In this document: piece by piece, positions 1 to 8,438 of the stretch
How the letters are laid out: each line of letters opens with the position of its first letter
Position numbering within the stretch: the stretch's first letter is position 1
From: Cerasibacillus terrae
GTDB taxonomy: Bacteria > Bacillota > Bacilli > Bacillales > Amphibacillaceae
Direction of reading: 5' to 3'
NCBI RefSeq assembly: GCF_008039555.1
Contig: NZ_VDUW01000010.1
Span: forward strand, 1 to 64,000
DNA: 64,000 bases
Made by a program: the position numbers and the translations under genes
The notes under the pieces: model-generated
Database searches by the model: none
Told to the model about the DNA's origin: nothing
What the model saw: the letters and a program-made list of their open reading frames with translations, nothing else

Positions 1-100
1 TTATGAACTCTAATAAGTAAGCACTTATTAGATAAGTTTATCTTAGCAATTTAAATGAAAAACGAGGTACGTTTTTCTTGACATACTGGTCGTTCTGTTC

Positions 101-115
101 AGTTTTCAAAGAGCA
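101..115 (-). promoter_or_regulatory. rRNA operon boxA leader element
   Basis: Read on the minus strand this is TGCTCTTTGAAAACT, the boxA-like antitermination element found in Bacillus rRNA leaders. Just upstream, at 126-143, is a small hairpin with arms GTTGCTT and AAGCAAC. The 16S rRNA gene itself is not in the window and should begin just beyond position 1. The element also occurs in 16S-23S spacers, but the three promoters directly upstream make the 16S leader the better reading. Confidence 0.75.
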
Positions 116-149
116 ATTTTTAACTCGTTGCTTTTGAAGCAACTCTTCT

Positions 150-178
150 AGTGTAACATCTTCAAAATGAAATGTCAA
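150..178 (-). promoter_or_regulatory. rRNA operon promoter, proximal (P3)
   Basis: Minus-strand TTGACA (173-178) and TACACT (150-155) are separated by 17 bases. It is the third of three closely spaced promoters that fire leftward into the boxA leader, an arrangement typical of Bacillus rRNA operons. Confidence 0.75.
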
Positions 179-225
179 TATGTTTTTTCGGTTTTCATTT
201 GAGGTGTTTAAAAAATAACTCATTA

Positions 226-254
226 ATCATAACACATCTGGTTGTTAATGTCAA
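226..254 (-). promoter_or_regulatory. rRNA operon promoter, middle (P2)
   Basis: Minus-strand TTGACA (249-254) and TATGAT (226-231) have a 17-base spacer. It lies in tandem with P1 and P3. Confidence 0.75.
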
Positions 255-301
255 CATTATAAAACAAACGGTATCACTCATTTTTTTGAAACGATGTTTA
301 T

Positions 302-329
302 ATTATCATGCCGTTTTTTTCGCTGTCAA
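302..329 (-). promoter_or_regulatory. rRNA operon promoter, distal (P1)
   Basis: Minus-strand TTGACA (324-329) and GATAAT (302-307) have a 16-base spacer. It sits about 90 bases downstream of the tRNA-Ile gene. I see no hairpin followed by a T-run between that gene and this promoter, so transcripts of the tRNA cluster may read into the rRNA operon. Confidence 0.7.
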
Positions 330-415
330 CTCTTTTTTAACACCAAATCATTATCATTGAATATTGTATCTATCCTTCCAGAACTATTAATAAGAGAGTT
401 CCTTACAAAGGAAAG

Positions 416-489
<74 letters not shown>

Positions 490-495
490 ATAAAA

Positions 496-569
496 TGGAG
501 CGGGTGAAGGGAGTCGAACCCTCGACATCAGCTTGGAAGGCTGAGGTTTTACCACTAAACTACACCCGC
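496..569 (-). tRNA. tRNA-Gly (TCC)
   Basis: Acceptor arm GCGGGTG pairs with CACCCGC. The anticodon is TCC, read from the loop CTTCCAA, and the 3' CCA is encoded. Confidence 0.95.
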
Positions 570-626
570 ATCAAGAAATGGGAGATTAGATATTTTATTT
601 TATCACATTTTCTTTTCTTGGTCAAA

Positions 627-703
627 TGGTCGGGAAGACAGGATTCGAACCTGCGGCCCCATGGTCCCAAACCATGTGCTCTACCAAGCTGAGCTACTTC
701 CCG
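627..703 (-). tRNA. tRNA-Pro (TGG)
   Basis: Acceptor arm CGGGAAG pairs with CTTCCCG. The anticodon is TGG within loop TTTGGGA, and the 3' CCA is encoded. Confidence 0.95.
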
Positions 704-716
704 CAACTCATTTAAA

Positions 717-793
717 TGGCGCGCCCGAGAGGAGTCGAACCCCTAACCTTTTGATCCGTAGTCAAACGCTCTATCCAATTGAGCTACGGGCGC
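717..793 (-). tRNA. tRNA-Arg (ACG)
   Basis: Acceptor arm GCGCCCG pairs with CGGGCGC. The anticodon is ACG within loop CTACGGA, normally modified to ICG. The 3' CCA is encoded. Confidence 0.95.
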
Positions 794-843
794 TAAAACG
801 ACCACCTAATCATACTAAAAGTAAAGTAGATTTTTTAAAAAAA

Positions 844-926
<83 letters not shown>

Positions 927-1011
927 ATGAAGTAGTATTAAATAGTTACATTCAACACTAAGCAATTTCACTAAGTCAAGGAACACGAATTTTTTTCTTA
1001 AATGGAACTTA

Positions 1012-1084
1012 TGAGCCATGGAGGACTCGAACCTCCGGCCCTCTGATTAAAAGTCAGATGCTCTACCGCCTGAGCTAATGGCTC
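1012..1084 (-). tRNA. tRNA-Lys (TTT)
   Basis: Acceptor arm GAGCCAT pairs with ATGGCTC. The anticodon is TTT within loop CTTTTAA. The 3' CCA is not encoded. Confidence 0.95.
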
Positions 1085-1233
1085 TTCACAATGATTGTAT
1101 AAACCCATTCATGGTGTTATAGCCATTTCATTAAAACGGTTAAACGCACTCATGATTACCTATGATTCTATATAAAAGAATAGGATAATTTAATAGGTAG
1201 ATTTCTAAATCATCAACTTCAATTAAAGAAAAA

Positions 1234-1307
1234 TGGCTGGGCTACCAGGATTCGAACCTAGGCTCACGGGACCAAAACCCGTTGCCTTACCGCTTGGCTA
1301 TAGCCCA
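1234..1307 (-). tRNA. tRNA-Gln (TTG)
   Basis: Acceptor arm TGGGCTA pairs with TAGCCCA. The anticodon is TTG within loop TTTTGGT. The 3' CCA is encoded. The gap to the next gene downstream (1085-1233) is the largest in the cluster. Confidence 0.95.
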
Positions 1308-1313
1308 ATTTAG

Positions 1314-1390
1314 TGGCGGTCTGGACGGGACTCGAACCCGCGACCTCCTGCGTGACAGGCAGGCATTCTAACCAACTGAACTACCAGACC
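1314..1390 (-). tRNA. tRNA-Asp (GTC)
   Basis: Acceptor arm GGTCTGG pairs with CCAGACC. The anticodon is GTC within loop CTGTCAC. The 3' CCA is encoded. Confidence 0.95.
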
Positions 1391-1412
1391 ACACCATTTT
1401 CCAATAAAAAAA

Positions 1413-1484
1413 TGACCCGTAGGGGACTCGAACCCCTGATACCGCCGTGAAAGGGCGATGTCTTAACCGCTTGACCAACGGGCC
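1413..1484 (-). tRNA. tRNA-Glu (TTC)
   Basis: Acceptor arm GGCCCGT pairs with ACGGGTC, with one G-U pair. The anticodon is TTC within loop CTTTCAC. The 3' CCA is not encoded. Confidence 0.95.
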
Positions 1485-1492
1485 ATGTAAAA

Positions 1493-1583
1493 TGGCGGAG
1501 AAGGAGGGATTTGAACCCTCGCGCCACTAATGCGACCTACGCCCTTAGCAGGGGCGCCTCTTCAGCCTCTTGAGTACTTCTCC
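1493..1583 (-). tRNA. tRNA-Ser (GCT)
   Basis: This is a class II tRNA of 91 bases with a long variable arm. Acceptor arm GGAGAAG pairs with CTTCTCC. The anticodon is GCT within loop CTGCTAA. The 3' CCA is encoded. Confidence 0.95.
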
Positions 1584-1586
1584 GTA

Positions 1587-1661
1587 TGGCTCCACAGGTA
1601 GGATTCGAACCTACGACCGATCGGTTAACAGCCGATTGCTCTACCACTGAGCTACTGTGGA
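1587..1661 (-). tRNA. tRNA-Asn (GTT)
   Basis: Acceptor arm TCCACAG pairs with CTGTGGA. The anticodon is GTT within loop CTGTTAA. The 3' CCA is encoded. It is the first gene of the cluster, about 80 bases from the promoter. Confidence 0.95.
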
Positions 1662-1740
1662 ATGTTTAATAATGATTTCTTCTTTTTTAAGTATTTAATT
1701 TTTCAAGATAACCCCTGCACCTTCTGATTTTCCAAGGTTA

Positions 1741-1768
1741 TTTATACTTCAAGGGCACTCGCAGTCAA
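1741..1768 (-). promoter_or_regulatory. Promoter of the tRNA cluster
   Basis: Minus-strand TTGACT (1763-1768) and TATAAA (1741-1746) are separated by 16 bases and lie about 80 bases before tRNA-Asn. It is the best sigma-A match upstream of the cluster. Confidence 0.7.
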
Positions 1769-2034
1769 TTCGTAGATAGTTTGTTTGTCTCTCTACTATT
1801 GAACATCGGTAATTATGACAACAAAAAATATCTTACAACATTTTTTTATTTTTGTCAATGTTTTTCTCAACTTTTTCTAGAACCTTTTTTTGTACAAAAC
1901 TATCAAAGCTATTTCGTAAAAGTGAGCTTATATAATGTAACATGGTATTTAAAAATAGTCAACTTTTTTTATATATTTATTTACCTATATTATATGTCAC
2001 GTATTTTCATGTCACCTTATAAGGCATTAATTAA
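1769..2034. other. Gene-free AT-rich spacer
   Basis: This stretch between the tRNA promoter and the end of sprT is very AT-rich. The open frame crossing it on the plus strand has no ribosome binding site, is low in complexity and runs into sprT antisense. I see no gene or clear terminator in it. Confidence 0.6.
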
Positions 2035-2496
2035 CTATAGTTGTTTGATGTATTTTATTTTACCACCACATTTTCCACATCGATACTTTTTCACATTCAT
2101 TCTTTTTAATCGATAGTAGTTCATATTACATGATTGACATGTATATAAATGCCTCCTTCTGTTTTTTTGTGATGGAAGTGTTTTACAATATCTAGGTGAA
2201 CCAGTACGTTTTAATAAATCTTTAAACTCCTGATCACCATGTTTATAACCCTTACCTTCTATATGAAGATGGTAATGACATAACTCATGTTTAATGATGC
2301 CTATAAATTCATCTTGTTCCATTTCAAGAAAATATTTTGGATTCAATTCAATCACTCTTTTAGATGGAATGTATCTTCCCCCAGTTGTTCGCAATCGATT
2401 ATTAAAAACAACTTCATCAACAAAAGGCTTTTCAAAATACTGCTCTGATATTTTATCAACAAAAATTTGTAATTCCCTTTTATTAAATAATTCCAC
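2035..2496 (-). CDS. sprT: SprT-like zinc metalloprotease family protein
   Basis: This is a 153-residue protein of the SprT family (YdcK/CmpA-like in Bacillus). The metal-binding motif HELCHYH supplies His70, Glu71 and His74. A C-terminal zinc ribbon is formed by Cys120, Cys123, Cys140 and Cys143. The start is a GTG at 2496, 7-8 bases after an AGGAGG site, and the length is normal for the family. It is divergent from katA. In B. subtilis the homologue also lies between tex and a tRNA cluster, so the position supports the assignment. The B. subtilis protein has been linked to spore-coat control, but a proteolytic substrate is not evident from the sequence. Confidence 0.88.
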   Translation of the reverse strand: MELFNKRELQIFVDKISEQYFEKPFVDEVVFNNRLRTTGGRYIPSKRVIELNPKYFLEMEQDEFIGIIKHELCHYHLHIEGKGYKHGDQEFKDLLKRTGSPRYCKTLPSQKNRRRHLYTCQSCNMNYYRLKRMNVKKYRCGKCGGKIKYIKQL

Positions 2497-2582
2497 TTTA
2501 AACTACCTCCTATTTCTTTTTCAATATAGTCTACCATAGATATAAAACAATATAATGCTAGATTATGGTGGCGATTTGTTAT

Positions 2583-2597
2583 TTATAATTATTATAA
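2583..2597 (+). promoter_or_regulatory. PerR box upstream of katA
   Basis: TTATAATTATTATAA matches the published PerR consensus TTATAATnATTATAA at every fixed position. It lies 7 bases upstream of the katA -35 element. PerR normally represses catalase until peroxide oxidises it, so the gene is very probably peroxide-inducible. Confidence 0.88.
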
Positions 2598-2604
2598 TTT
2601 AGTA

Positions 2605-2632
2605 TTGACTTTTAACTGATATTCAATATAAT
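2605..2632 (+). promoter_or_regulatory. katA promoter
   Basis: TTGACT (2605-2610) and TATAAT (2627-2632) have a 16-base spacer. The -10 lies 32 bases upstream of the catalase ATG. Confidence 0.8.
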
Positions 2633-2664
2633 AGTAATTAGACAAAATAAATGAGGTGGTTTAT

Positions 2665-4134
2665 ATGACAGAAAAGAAAAAAAATTTAACTACAGCAGCA
2701 GGGGCACCTGTTTCTGATTATGAAAATTCCATGACTGCAGGACCAAGGGGACCTATGTTACTACAAGATGTATGGTTTCTTGAAAAGCTTGCTCATTTCG
2801 ATCGAGAAGTAATTCCCGAAAGACGTATGCATGCAAATGGTTCTGCAGCGTATGGTACCTTTAAAGTGACAAATGATATTACAAAATATACAAAAGCAAA
2901 AATTTTCTCCGAGATTGGTAAAAAGACAGATATGTTTGTTCGTTTCTCAACAGTCGCTGGTGAAAAAGGAGCAGCTGATGCCGAGCGAGATATACGTGGA
3001 TTTGCAATGCGTTTTTATACAGAAGAAGGAAATTGGGATTTAGTTGGTAATAATACTCCTGTATTCTTTTTCAGAGATCCGTTACTATTTCCAGATTTAA
3101 ATCACGTCGTAAAACGAGACCCACGTACAAATATGAAAAATCATAATAGCAACTGGGATTTCTGGACTTCTATACCAGAAGCATTACATCAAGTAACAAT
3201 TGTGATGAGTGACCGTGGCATTCCTAAGTCCTATCGACACATGCATGGATTTGGTAGTCACACATTTAGTATGATTAATGAAGAGAATGAACGTGTCTGG
3301 GTAAAGTTTCACTTACAGACACAACAAGGAATCAAAAATTTAACAAGTCATGAAGCGGAAAAATTGATAGGAAAAGACAGAGAAAGCCATCAACGTGATT
3401 TATATGAGAGTATCGAAAAGGGAAATTTCCCCAAATGGAAAATGTATATTCAAGTAATGACAGAAGAAGAGGCCAACCAAATGCCTTATAACCCATTTGA
3501 TCTAACAAAAGTATGGTATAAAGATGAGTTTCCTCTAATAGAAGTAGGAGAATTTGAATTAAATCGCAATCCAGAAAACTATTTTGCAGAAGTAGAACAG
3601 GCTGCTTTTACACCTGCAAATGTTGTTCCTGGAATTAGCTTTTCACCGGATAAAATGTTACAGGGTAGGTTATTTTCTTATGGCGATGCACAGCGTTATC
3701 GTTTAGGGGTCAATCATCACCAAATCCCTGTGAATCAGCCAAAATGTCCAGTACACAGTTTTCATCGTGATGGTGCAATGCGTGTAGATGGTAATCACGG
3801 CAGTAAATTATCTTACGGACCAAATAGTTATGGCGAATGGAATGCACAACCAGAATATAAAGAACCATCTCTTCCAATTCATGGTGATGGGGATCGTTGG
3901 AACTTCCGTGAAGATGACGATAATTACTTTGAACAGCCTGGTCGTTTATTTAATTTAATGAGTAATGAACAAAAACAGCAGTTATTTGATAATACAGCTC
4001 GAGATATGAAAGATGTTGAAAAACATATTCAATTAAGACATATCTCCCATTGCTACCAAGCAGATCCAGCATATGGAGAAGGTGTCGCAAAAGCACTTGG
4101 TATATCTATGAGTGAAGTGAATACAAAAGAATAA
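2665..4134 (+). CDS. katA: Catalase (haem, clade typical of KatA)
   Basis: The product is a cytoplasmic catalase of 489 residues that converts hydrogen peroxide to water and oxygen. The distal histidine is His56 in PERRMHANG. The haem-binding asparagine lies in the VGNNTPVFF segment, and the proximal tyrosine in [14 protein letters not shown] near residue 339. The family is usually 480-490 residues long, so the protein is complete. I chose the ATG at 2665 because GAGGTGG ends 5 bases before it; a GTG at 2656 lies inside that ribosome site. An exact PerR box and a sigma-A promoter precede the gene. A terminator follows but is interrupted by an insertion sequence remnant. Confidence 0.97.
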   Translation: MTEKKKNLTTAAGAPVSDYENSMTAGPRGPMLLQDVWFLEKLAHFDREVIPERRMHANGSAAYGTFKVTNDITKYTKAKIFSEIGKKTDMFVRFSTVAGEKGAADAERDIRGFAMRFYTEEGNWDLVGNNTPVFFFRDPLLFPDLNHVVKRDPRTNMKNHNSNWDFWTSIPEALHQVTIVMSDRGIPKSYRHMHGFGSHTFSMINEENERVWVKFHLQTQQGIKNLTSHEAEKLIGKDRESHQRDLYESIEKGNFPKWKMYIQVMTEEEANQMPYNPFDLTKVWYKDEFPLIEVGEFELNRNPENYFAEVEQAAFTPANVVPGISFSPDKMLQGRLFSYGDAQRYRLGVNHHQIPVNQPKCPVHSFHRDGAMRVDGNHGSKLSYGPNSYGEWNAQPEYKEPSLPIHGDGDRWNFREDDDNYFEQPGRLFNLMSNEQKQQLFDNTARDMKDVEKHIQLRHISHCYQADPAYGEGVAKALGISMSEVNTKE

Positions 4135-4163
4135 AAAACAACCCCACTTGGACATTAATATGC

Positions 4164-4203
4164 TTCCTTTAAAGTAGACAGCAAAAAATATAACTACTTT
4201 AAA
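4164..4203. repeat. 11-base inverted repeat inside the IS left end
   Basis: CCTTTAAAGTA and TACTTTAAAGG face each other across 18 bases. The left arm is part of the terminal repeat of the IS remnant. It may be a subterminal transposase site or the result of rearrangement. Confidence 0.5.
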
Positions 4204-4388
4204 GGGAGTATTTTTATGCGTTCATGAAAAACATAAGGTTTCTTACAATAATATTTATTCATGGGTTCAAAGGTATAAAGAACATGGTCCGGCTAAACTT
4301 ATTGATGGGCGTGGTAAGCCAGATATGATTCAGATCGTGTCACGTTAAAAATGGGATTAAGTATACCGGCATAAGCAAATATAAGGTA

Positions 4389-4530
4389 AGTTTCCGACTC
4401 AGCGGAAGAAACCTACGAAGACTCCTACGGGAAAGGTAACAGCTGAAAATCCACTTACTAAGTTCGCCAAATTAAACATAGTAAGTTAGTTGAAGCGTTG
4501 TCCGTGGAAAGCAAAGTAGGTTTCTGGAGT
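4389..4530. repeat. Dispersed intergenic repeat nested in the IS remnant
   Basis: The segment begins AGTTTCCGACTCAGCGGAAG and ends near AAGTAGGTTTCTGGAG; its ends share AAACCTAC in inverted orientation. I recognise the wording (sets of GTTTCCG...ACCTACGAAGACTCC) from non-coding repeats scattered through genomes of Oceanobacillus and related genera. That recognition is from memory and only one copy is in this window. It has no reading frame and appears to have truncated the transposase gene. Confidence 0.55.
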
Positions 4531-4676
4531 GACTTAGCCGCTAAGATATTATTTCAAAACAAAAGGATTCCAGCAATATTTTTTTACTGAAACCCTTTAT
4601 TTACCTGTCTACTTCACAGGGGGCAGTTCACAAACCTAGTGGGGTTATTTTTTTAAATGCAACAATTTTTCAATTC

Positions 4677-6842
4677 TTATTCATTTCCAATCATTGATAA
4701 TGAAATTCGTCCCTTTTCTACTTCTACGTTCTCCACCCATACAGTTACTACATCACCAACTGAAACAATGTCCATCGGATGTTTTACATAATGGTTTGTC
4801 ATTTTCGATATATGTACTAAACCATCTTGTCCTACTCCTATATCGACAAACACTCCAAAATCAACTACATTTCGGACCGTTCCCTGCATTTCCATTCCTT
4901 GTTTTAAATCTTCTAATGTTAAAACATTCTTTTTTAAAATAGGTGTTGGAAAGTCATCCCTTGGGTCACGCTCAGGTCGGCCTAAAGCAGCCATCATGTC
5001 TTCTAAGGTCGGTAAACCGATTTCCAATTGTTCTGCAACTTGGTGTTTATTTATTGTGTTTAATTTCGTCCGTAACTTTTCTGTACCTATATCAGAAAGG
5101 TCACAATCTAGCATGTCAAGAAATATTTCTGTTTGTTGGTAACTTTCCGGGTGGATGGGTGTGCGGTCCAATGGATGATTACCATCAATAATACGAAGGA
5201 AGCCAATCCCTTGCTCATATGTTTTAGCTCCAAGACGTGGAATCTTCTTCAATTGTTTTCGATTGATGAATTTCCCATTTTCATTACGATATTTTACAAT
5301 ATTATTTGCAACTGTTTTATTTAAACCAGAGACATGTTGCAATAAAGCAGACGATGCGGTATTCACATTTACTCCAACTTGGTTAACCGTTGTTTCTACA
5401 ACAAAGTTCAATGATTCATTTAAAGCTTTTTGACTGACATCATGCTGATATTGACCCACACCAATTGATTTCGGATCAATTTTAACAAGTTCAGCTAATG
5501 GATCCTGAACACGACGAGCGATGGAGGCCGCACTTCTTTCTTCTACCTGTAAATCAGGAAATTCCTCTCTAGCTAACTTTGATGCTGAATATACACTTGC
5601 ACCCGCTTCGTTAACAATAATATATTGTAAATCAAGATTATTTTTTCTTATAACATTAGCAATAAATTGTTCTGTCTCACGAGAGGCCGTTCCATTTCCA
5701 ATTGCAATTAACTCAATATCATATTTCAGTAAATCTAGGATTATTTTTTCAGCACCCTCTATATCATTCCTTGGTGCTGTTGGATACATAACACCTACTT
5801 GATGTACCTTACCAGTTTCATCAATGACCGCTAGCTTACATCCAGTTCGAAACGCTGGATCAACACCAAGAACAGTTTTTCCTTTTAGTGGAGGTTGAAG
5901 TAAAAGATTTTTTAAATTAGTTGAGAAAACCGCAATTGCTTGGTTCTCCGCTTTCTCTGTTAATTCGTTCCTAATTTCGCGTTCTATAGATGGTTGAATC
6001 AATCGTTTATAACTATCTTCTACGGCCGCGAGGAATAGATTTTCACTATCTTCATTCACTGTTTTCGATATAAGGTCCTTTTGTAAGTATTCATATATGC
6101 GTTCCACCGGGGCTTCAATAGAAACTTTTAATATTTCTTCTTTCTCACCACGATTTAACGCTAAAATTCGGTGAGATACGATAGAACGGACATTTTCATT
6201 GTATTCATAGTACATTTCATATACTTTCTTTTCGTCTTTTTCAACATTTTTTCCTTCTGATTGAATAAGGCCTTTCATATATGTTTCTTTTCGTATAAAC
6301 TCACGATATTTCGGATCATCAGAAATCCACTCAGCTAAAATATCATTTACTCCTGCTAGTACATCTTCTTTCGTATGTAATTCATGTTCTTCCGAAAAAT
6401 ATGTCGGTACCTCTTCACTTAAGACAGGCGATTCTTGTTTCCAAATTTTTTCCGCTAAAGGTTCTAGGCCTTTTTCTTTGGCAATGGTTGCTCTCGTTCT
6501 TCGTTTTTGTTTATATGGTCGATAAAGATCTTCAACACGTTGCAGTTTGGTAGCGGATTGTATTTCCTTTTCAAGTTCCTCTGTTAACTTCCCTTGCTCC
6601 TCAATTAAACGAATGACTTCTTCTTTTCTATTCTTAAGGTTTTCAGCGTATTCCCATTTATCCTGAATCAACTTTATTTGTATTTCATCAAGTCCACCAG
6701 TTATTTCTTTTCGATAACGTGCAATAAATGGCACAGTGTTACCTTCATTTAATAAAGCAACTACCTTGTTGACAATCTGTGTGCTTATTTTTACATCATT
6801 AGCAACCCACTGACTTAGTTCTGCTTCTATATGATTAGCCAT
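4677..6842 (-). CDS. tex: Tex family RNA-binding protein (YdcI)
   Basis: The 721-residue product is a Tex/YdcI-type nucleic-acid-binding protein. The order is an N-terminal Tex domain, an RNase H-like YqgF fold containing VLGVDPAFRTG, a helix-hairpin-helix region around NTASSALLQHVSGL, and a C-terminal S1 domain with VDFGVFVDIGVGQDGLVHIS. I chose the ATG at 6842, preceded by GGAGGAG, over an upstream ATG that has no ribosome site. Tex affects transcription and expression of toxin or stress genes in several bacteria, but its biochemical role is not settled. It lies downstream of the sigB block, as in B. subtilis. Confidence 0.93.
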   Translation of the reverse strand: MANHIEAELSQWVANDVKISTQIVNKVVALLNEGNTVPFIARYRKEITGGLDEIQIKLIQDKWEYAENLKNRKEEVIRLIEEQGKLTEELEKEIQSATKLQRVEDLYRPYKQKRRTRATIAKEKGLEPLAEKIWKQESPVLSEEVPTYFSEEHELHTKEDVLAGVNDILAEWISDDPKYREFIRKETYMKGLIQSEGKNVEKDEKKVYEMYYEYNENVRSIVSHRILALNRGEKEEILKVSIEAPVERIYEYLQKDLISKTVNEDSENLFLAAVEDSYKRLIQPSIEREIRNELTEKAENQAIAVFSTNLKNLLLQPPLKGKTVLGVDPAFRTGCKLAVIDETGKVHQVGVMYPTAPRNDIEGAEKIILDLLKYDIELIAIGNGTASRETEQFIANVIRKNNLDLQYIIVNEAGASVYSASKLAREEFPDLQVEERSAASIARRVQDPLAELVKIDPKSIGVGQYQHDVSQKALNESLNFVVETTVNQVGVNVNTASSALLQHVSGLNKTVANNIVKYRNENGKFINRKQLKKIPRLGAKTYEQGIGFLRIIDGNHPLDRTPIHPESYQQTEIFLDMLDCDLSDIGTEKLRTKLNTINKHQVAEQLEIGLPTLEDMMAALGRPERDPRDDFPTPILKKNVLTLEDLKQGMEMQGTVRNVVDFGVFVDIGVGQDGLVHISKMTNHYVKHPMDIVSVGDVVTVWVENVEVEKGRISLSMIGNE

Positions 6843-6866
6843 ATGTTCTCCTCCTTCACTTATCAA

Positions 6867-7141
6867 TCAATTTTATCAGAGAATAGATGATATTTCACTA
6901 TGTCATATTCGTTTATTATCATTCATACACTAACTTTCATACGGATAATCAGTGATTTTTTCCTACAAGTGAAACCTCAATTAGTAGTTTTTCTTCATTC
7001 CACTGATTATTATCACTGCAGGAATGACAATGAAGGCCCTTGAATGGATTGGGCATTTGACATGCTGTTCGACCTAGCTTATAATTCTTGAATATCTCGA
7101 ATCCTGAAGTAGGGTCTTACAGTCAGTTATTCTGCGATAAA
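6867..7141. other. Gene-free region between sigB and tex
   Basis: No reading frame with a ribosome site is present. B. subtilis carries rsbX directly after sigB; nothing like it is encoded here. A 10-base inverted repeat, ATAATCAGTG at 6945-6954 and CACTGATTAT at 7001-7010, spans a 46-base loop. Part of the region must hold the tex promoter, but I cannot place it with confidence. Confidence 0.55.
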
Positions 7142-7181
7142 TAAAAAAACTACCATTGGCAAGTCCACCTAATGGTAGTTG
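7142..7181 (-). terminator. Terminator after sigB
   Basis: On the minus strand AACTACCATT pairs with AATGGTAGTT and is followed by seven T residues. It ends the rsbV-rsbW-sigB transcript about 20 bases after the sigB stop. Confidence 0.85.
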
Positions 7182-7201
7182 TATTTTTACATAAAACATT
7201 T

Positions 7202-7987
7202 TTAATCAAATATTCTTGTCTCCGTCCCCTGCAATGCTGCACGCATTTTTCTTAATGCGCGACGTTGTAAACGGGACACATGCATTTGTGATATGCCTAA
7301 AATTTCCCCTGTTTCATTTTGACTTAAACTATCAAAATAAGTATAATGTAAAATCTTTTGTTCCCGATCTGTAAGGGAAGTTAAAAGCTTATCAATTAGC
7401 ATTTTCAAATGAATTTCTTCAAATCCTGACTCGCCTTCTCCAAGAATATCTAATAGGGAAACTGTACTTCCATCAGAATTCGCATCACGTTGTCGGTCTA
7501 CAGAAAGAGCATGGTAACTCCTTCCCATTTCCATTGTTTCTAACACTTCTTCTTCAGATACTTCTAAATATATGGCGATTTGTTGTATCGTTGGTGACTG
7601 TTGATATTGATTTGTTAATTCATCGATCGCTCTTTTTATTCTTGGTCCTAATTCTTTAATTCTCCTCGGTACATGTACACTCCATGTTTTGTCACGAATG
7701 AATCGTTTAATTTCACCAATTATGGTTGGGATTGCATATGATTCAAAAGAATTACCAAACGAAGCATCAAACCGATTCACTGCAGCTAATAACCCGACCA
7801 TACCAACCTGAACGAGGTCTTCATGAATCATCTGATTTTTTGAGTACTTCCTAGCAAGTGATTCAACAAGCCTTTTATAATGTAATACAATTCTTTTTCG
7901 TGTTTCTTTATCTTCTGGGTCTGTTTGTACTTTTTCTATCCATTGATAAATGAAATCATTGCTGGGTGGTTGAGATTTCATTGTCAT
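7202..7987 (-). CDS. sigB: General stress sigma factor SigB
   Basis: This 261-residue sigma-70 family factor directs RNA polymerase to general stress promoters. Region 2 includes DLVQVGMVGLLAAVNRFD and the promoter-melting segment FESYAIPTIIGEIKRFIRD. Region 4 ends with the helix-turn-helix ETGEILGISQMHVSRLQRRA. The ATG at 7987 has AGAGGTGG six bases before it and gives MTMKSQ; an ATG at 8008 lacks such a site. The gene overlaps rsbW by 32 bases, so the two are translated together. RsbW upstream is its anti-sigma factor. A SigB-type promoter before rsbV implies positive autoregulation. Confidence 0.96.
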   Translation of the reverse strand: MTMKSQPPSNDFIYQWIEKVQTDPEDKETRKRIVLHYKRLVESLARKYSKNQMIHEDLVQVGMVGLLAAVNRFDASFGNSFESYAIPTIIGEIKRFIRDKTWSVHVPRRIKELGPRIKRAIDELTNQYQQSPTIQQIAIYLEVSEEEVLETMEMGRSYHALSVDRQRDANSDGSTVSLLDILGEGESGFEEIHLKMLIDKLLTSLTDREQKILHYTYFDSLSQNETGEILGISQMHVSRLQRRALRKMRAALQGTETRIFD

Positions 7988-8438
7988 CAGAGTCCACCTC
8001 TGCTTCATGTATGTATTTTGTCATTAATACGATAACACCATAATCATTATTAATTTCCACTTTATCCATCAATGCATCAATTAAAAACAGCCCCAAACCT
8101 CCTTCACGTAAATTTTCAATAGGTGACTCCCTCGGATGATATGGTCCAATTTCTTCCTTTATTTCTTCAAAGTTAAAGCTTTCGCCACGGTCAGAGACCA
8201 TGATTTCTAATCGATCACTGTAGACACCAAAACCAATCGAAACCTCTCCTATTTCATCCTCTTTATATGCATGTGTTACCGTGTTTGTAACAGCCTCTGA
8301 TATAGCTATCTTTAAATCTTCTATCTCTTCATAATTAAATCCCATACGACTCGCAATTCCTGAAATGCTTAAACGTATAATACCAACATATTCCGCCTTT
8401 GCTGGGAATCGCATTTGTATAAAATCAAACGTTTTCAT
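7956..8438 (-). CDS. rsbW: Anti-sigma-B factor / serine kinase RsbW
   Basis: RsbW (160 residues) binds and blocks SigB, and phosphorylates RsbV on serine to keep the system off. It is a GHKL ATPase. The N box SEAVTNTVTHAY carries Asn52, followed by a G1-like box VSDRGESF and a G2-like box GGLGLFLIDALMD. Its start overlaps the end of rsbV by 14 bases and its end overlaps sigB, so the three proteins are coupled. The GGCGGG site lies 7-8 bases before the ATG. Length and motif order match the Bacillus and Staphylococcus proteins. Confidence 0.96.
   Translation of the reverse strand: MKTFDFIQMRFPAKAEYVGIIRLSISGIASRMGFNYEEIEDLKIAISEAVTNTVTHAYKEDEIGEVSIGFGVYSDRLEIMVSDRGESFNFEEIKEEIGPYHPRESPIENLREGGLGLFLIDALMDKVEINNDYGVIVLMTKYIHEAEVDSDDNEISTTQQ

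Larger units (their letters stand above)
4161..4625 (+). mobile_element. Degenerate insertion sequence, IS3-like, internally deleted
   Basis: Two 20-base ends, TGCTTCCTTTAAAGTAGACA at 4161-4180 and TGTCTACTTCACAGGGGGCA at 4606-4625, are inverted repeats matching at 16 of 20 positions and follow the TG...CA rule. Between them is a short frame (about 4223-4348) reading KVSYNNIYSWVQRYKEHG and then GRGKP, which resembles the helix-turn-helix of IS3-family OrfA proteins. It ends at a TAA at 4346-4348. No OrfB or DDE domain remains, so the element is dead. I see no clear target duplication. The family call rests on the OrfA fragment only. Confidence 0.75.
4140..4654. terminator. katA/tex terminator split by an insertion
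   Basis: The arms AACCCCACTTGG (4140-4151) and CCTAGTGGGGTT (4635-4646) pair at 11 of 12 positions, and the right arm is followed by a T-run (4648-4654). They now stand about 480 bases apart because an insertion sequence remnant (4161-4625) occupies the loop. The original hairpin had a loop of about 20 bases. Confidence 0.7.

Noticed and set aside
1781-2116. Open frame of 111 codons on the plus strand
   Set aside because: It has no ribosome site, is rich in Phe/Tyr/Leu from AT-rich DNA, and its end lies antisense to sprT.
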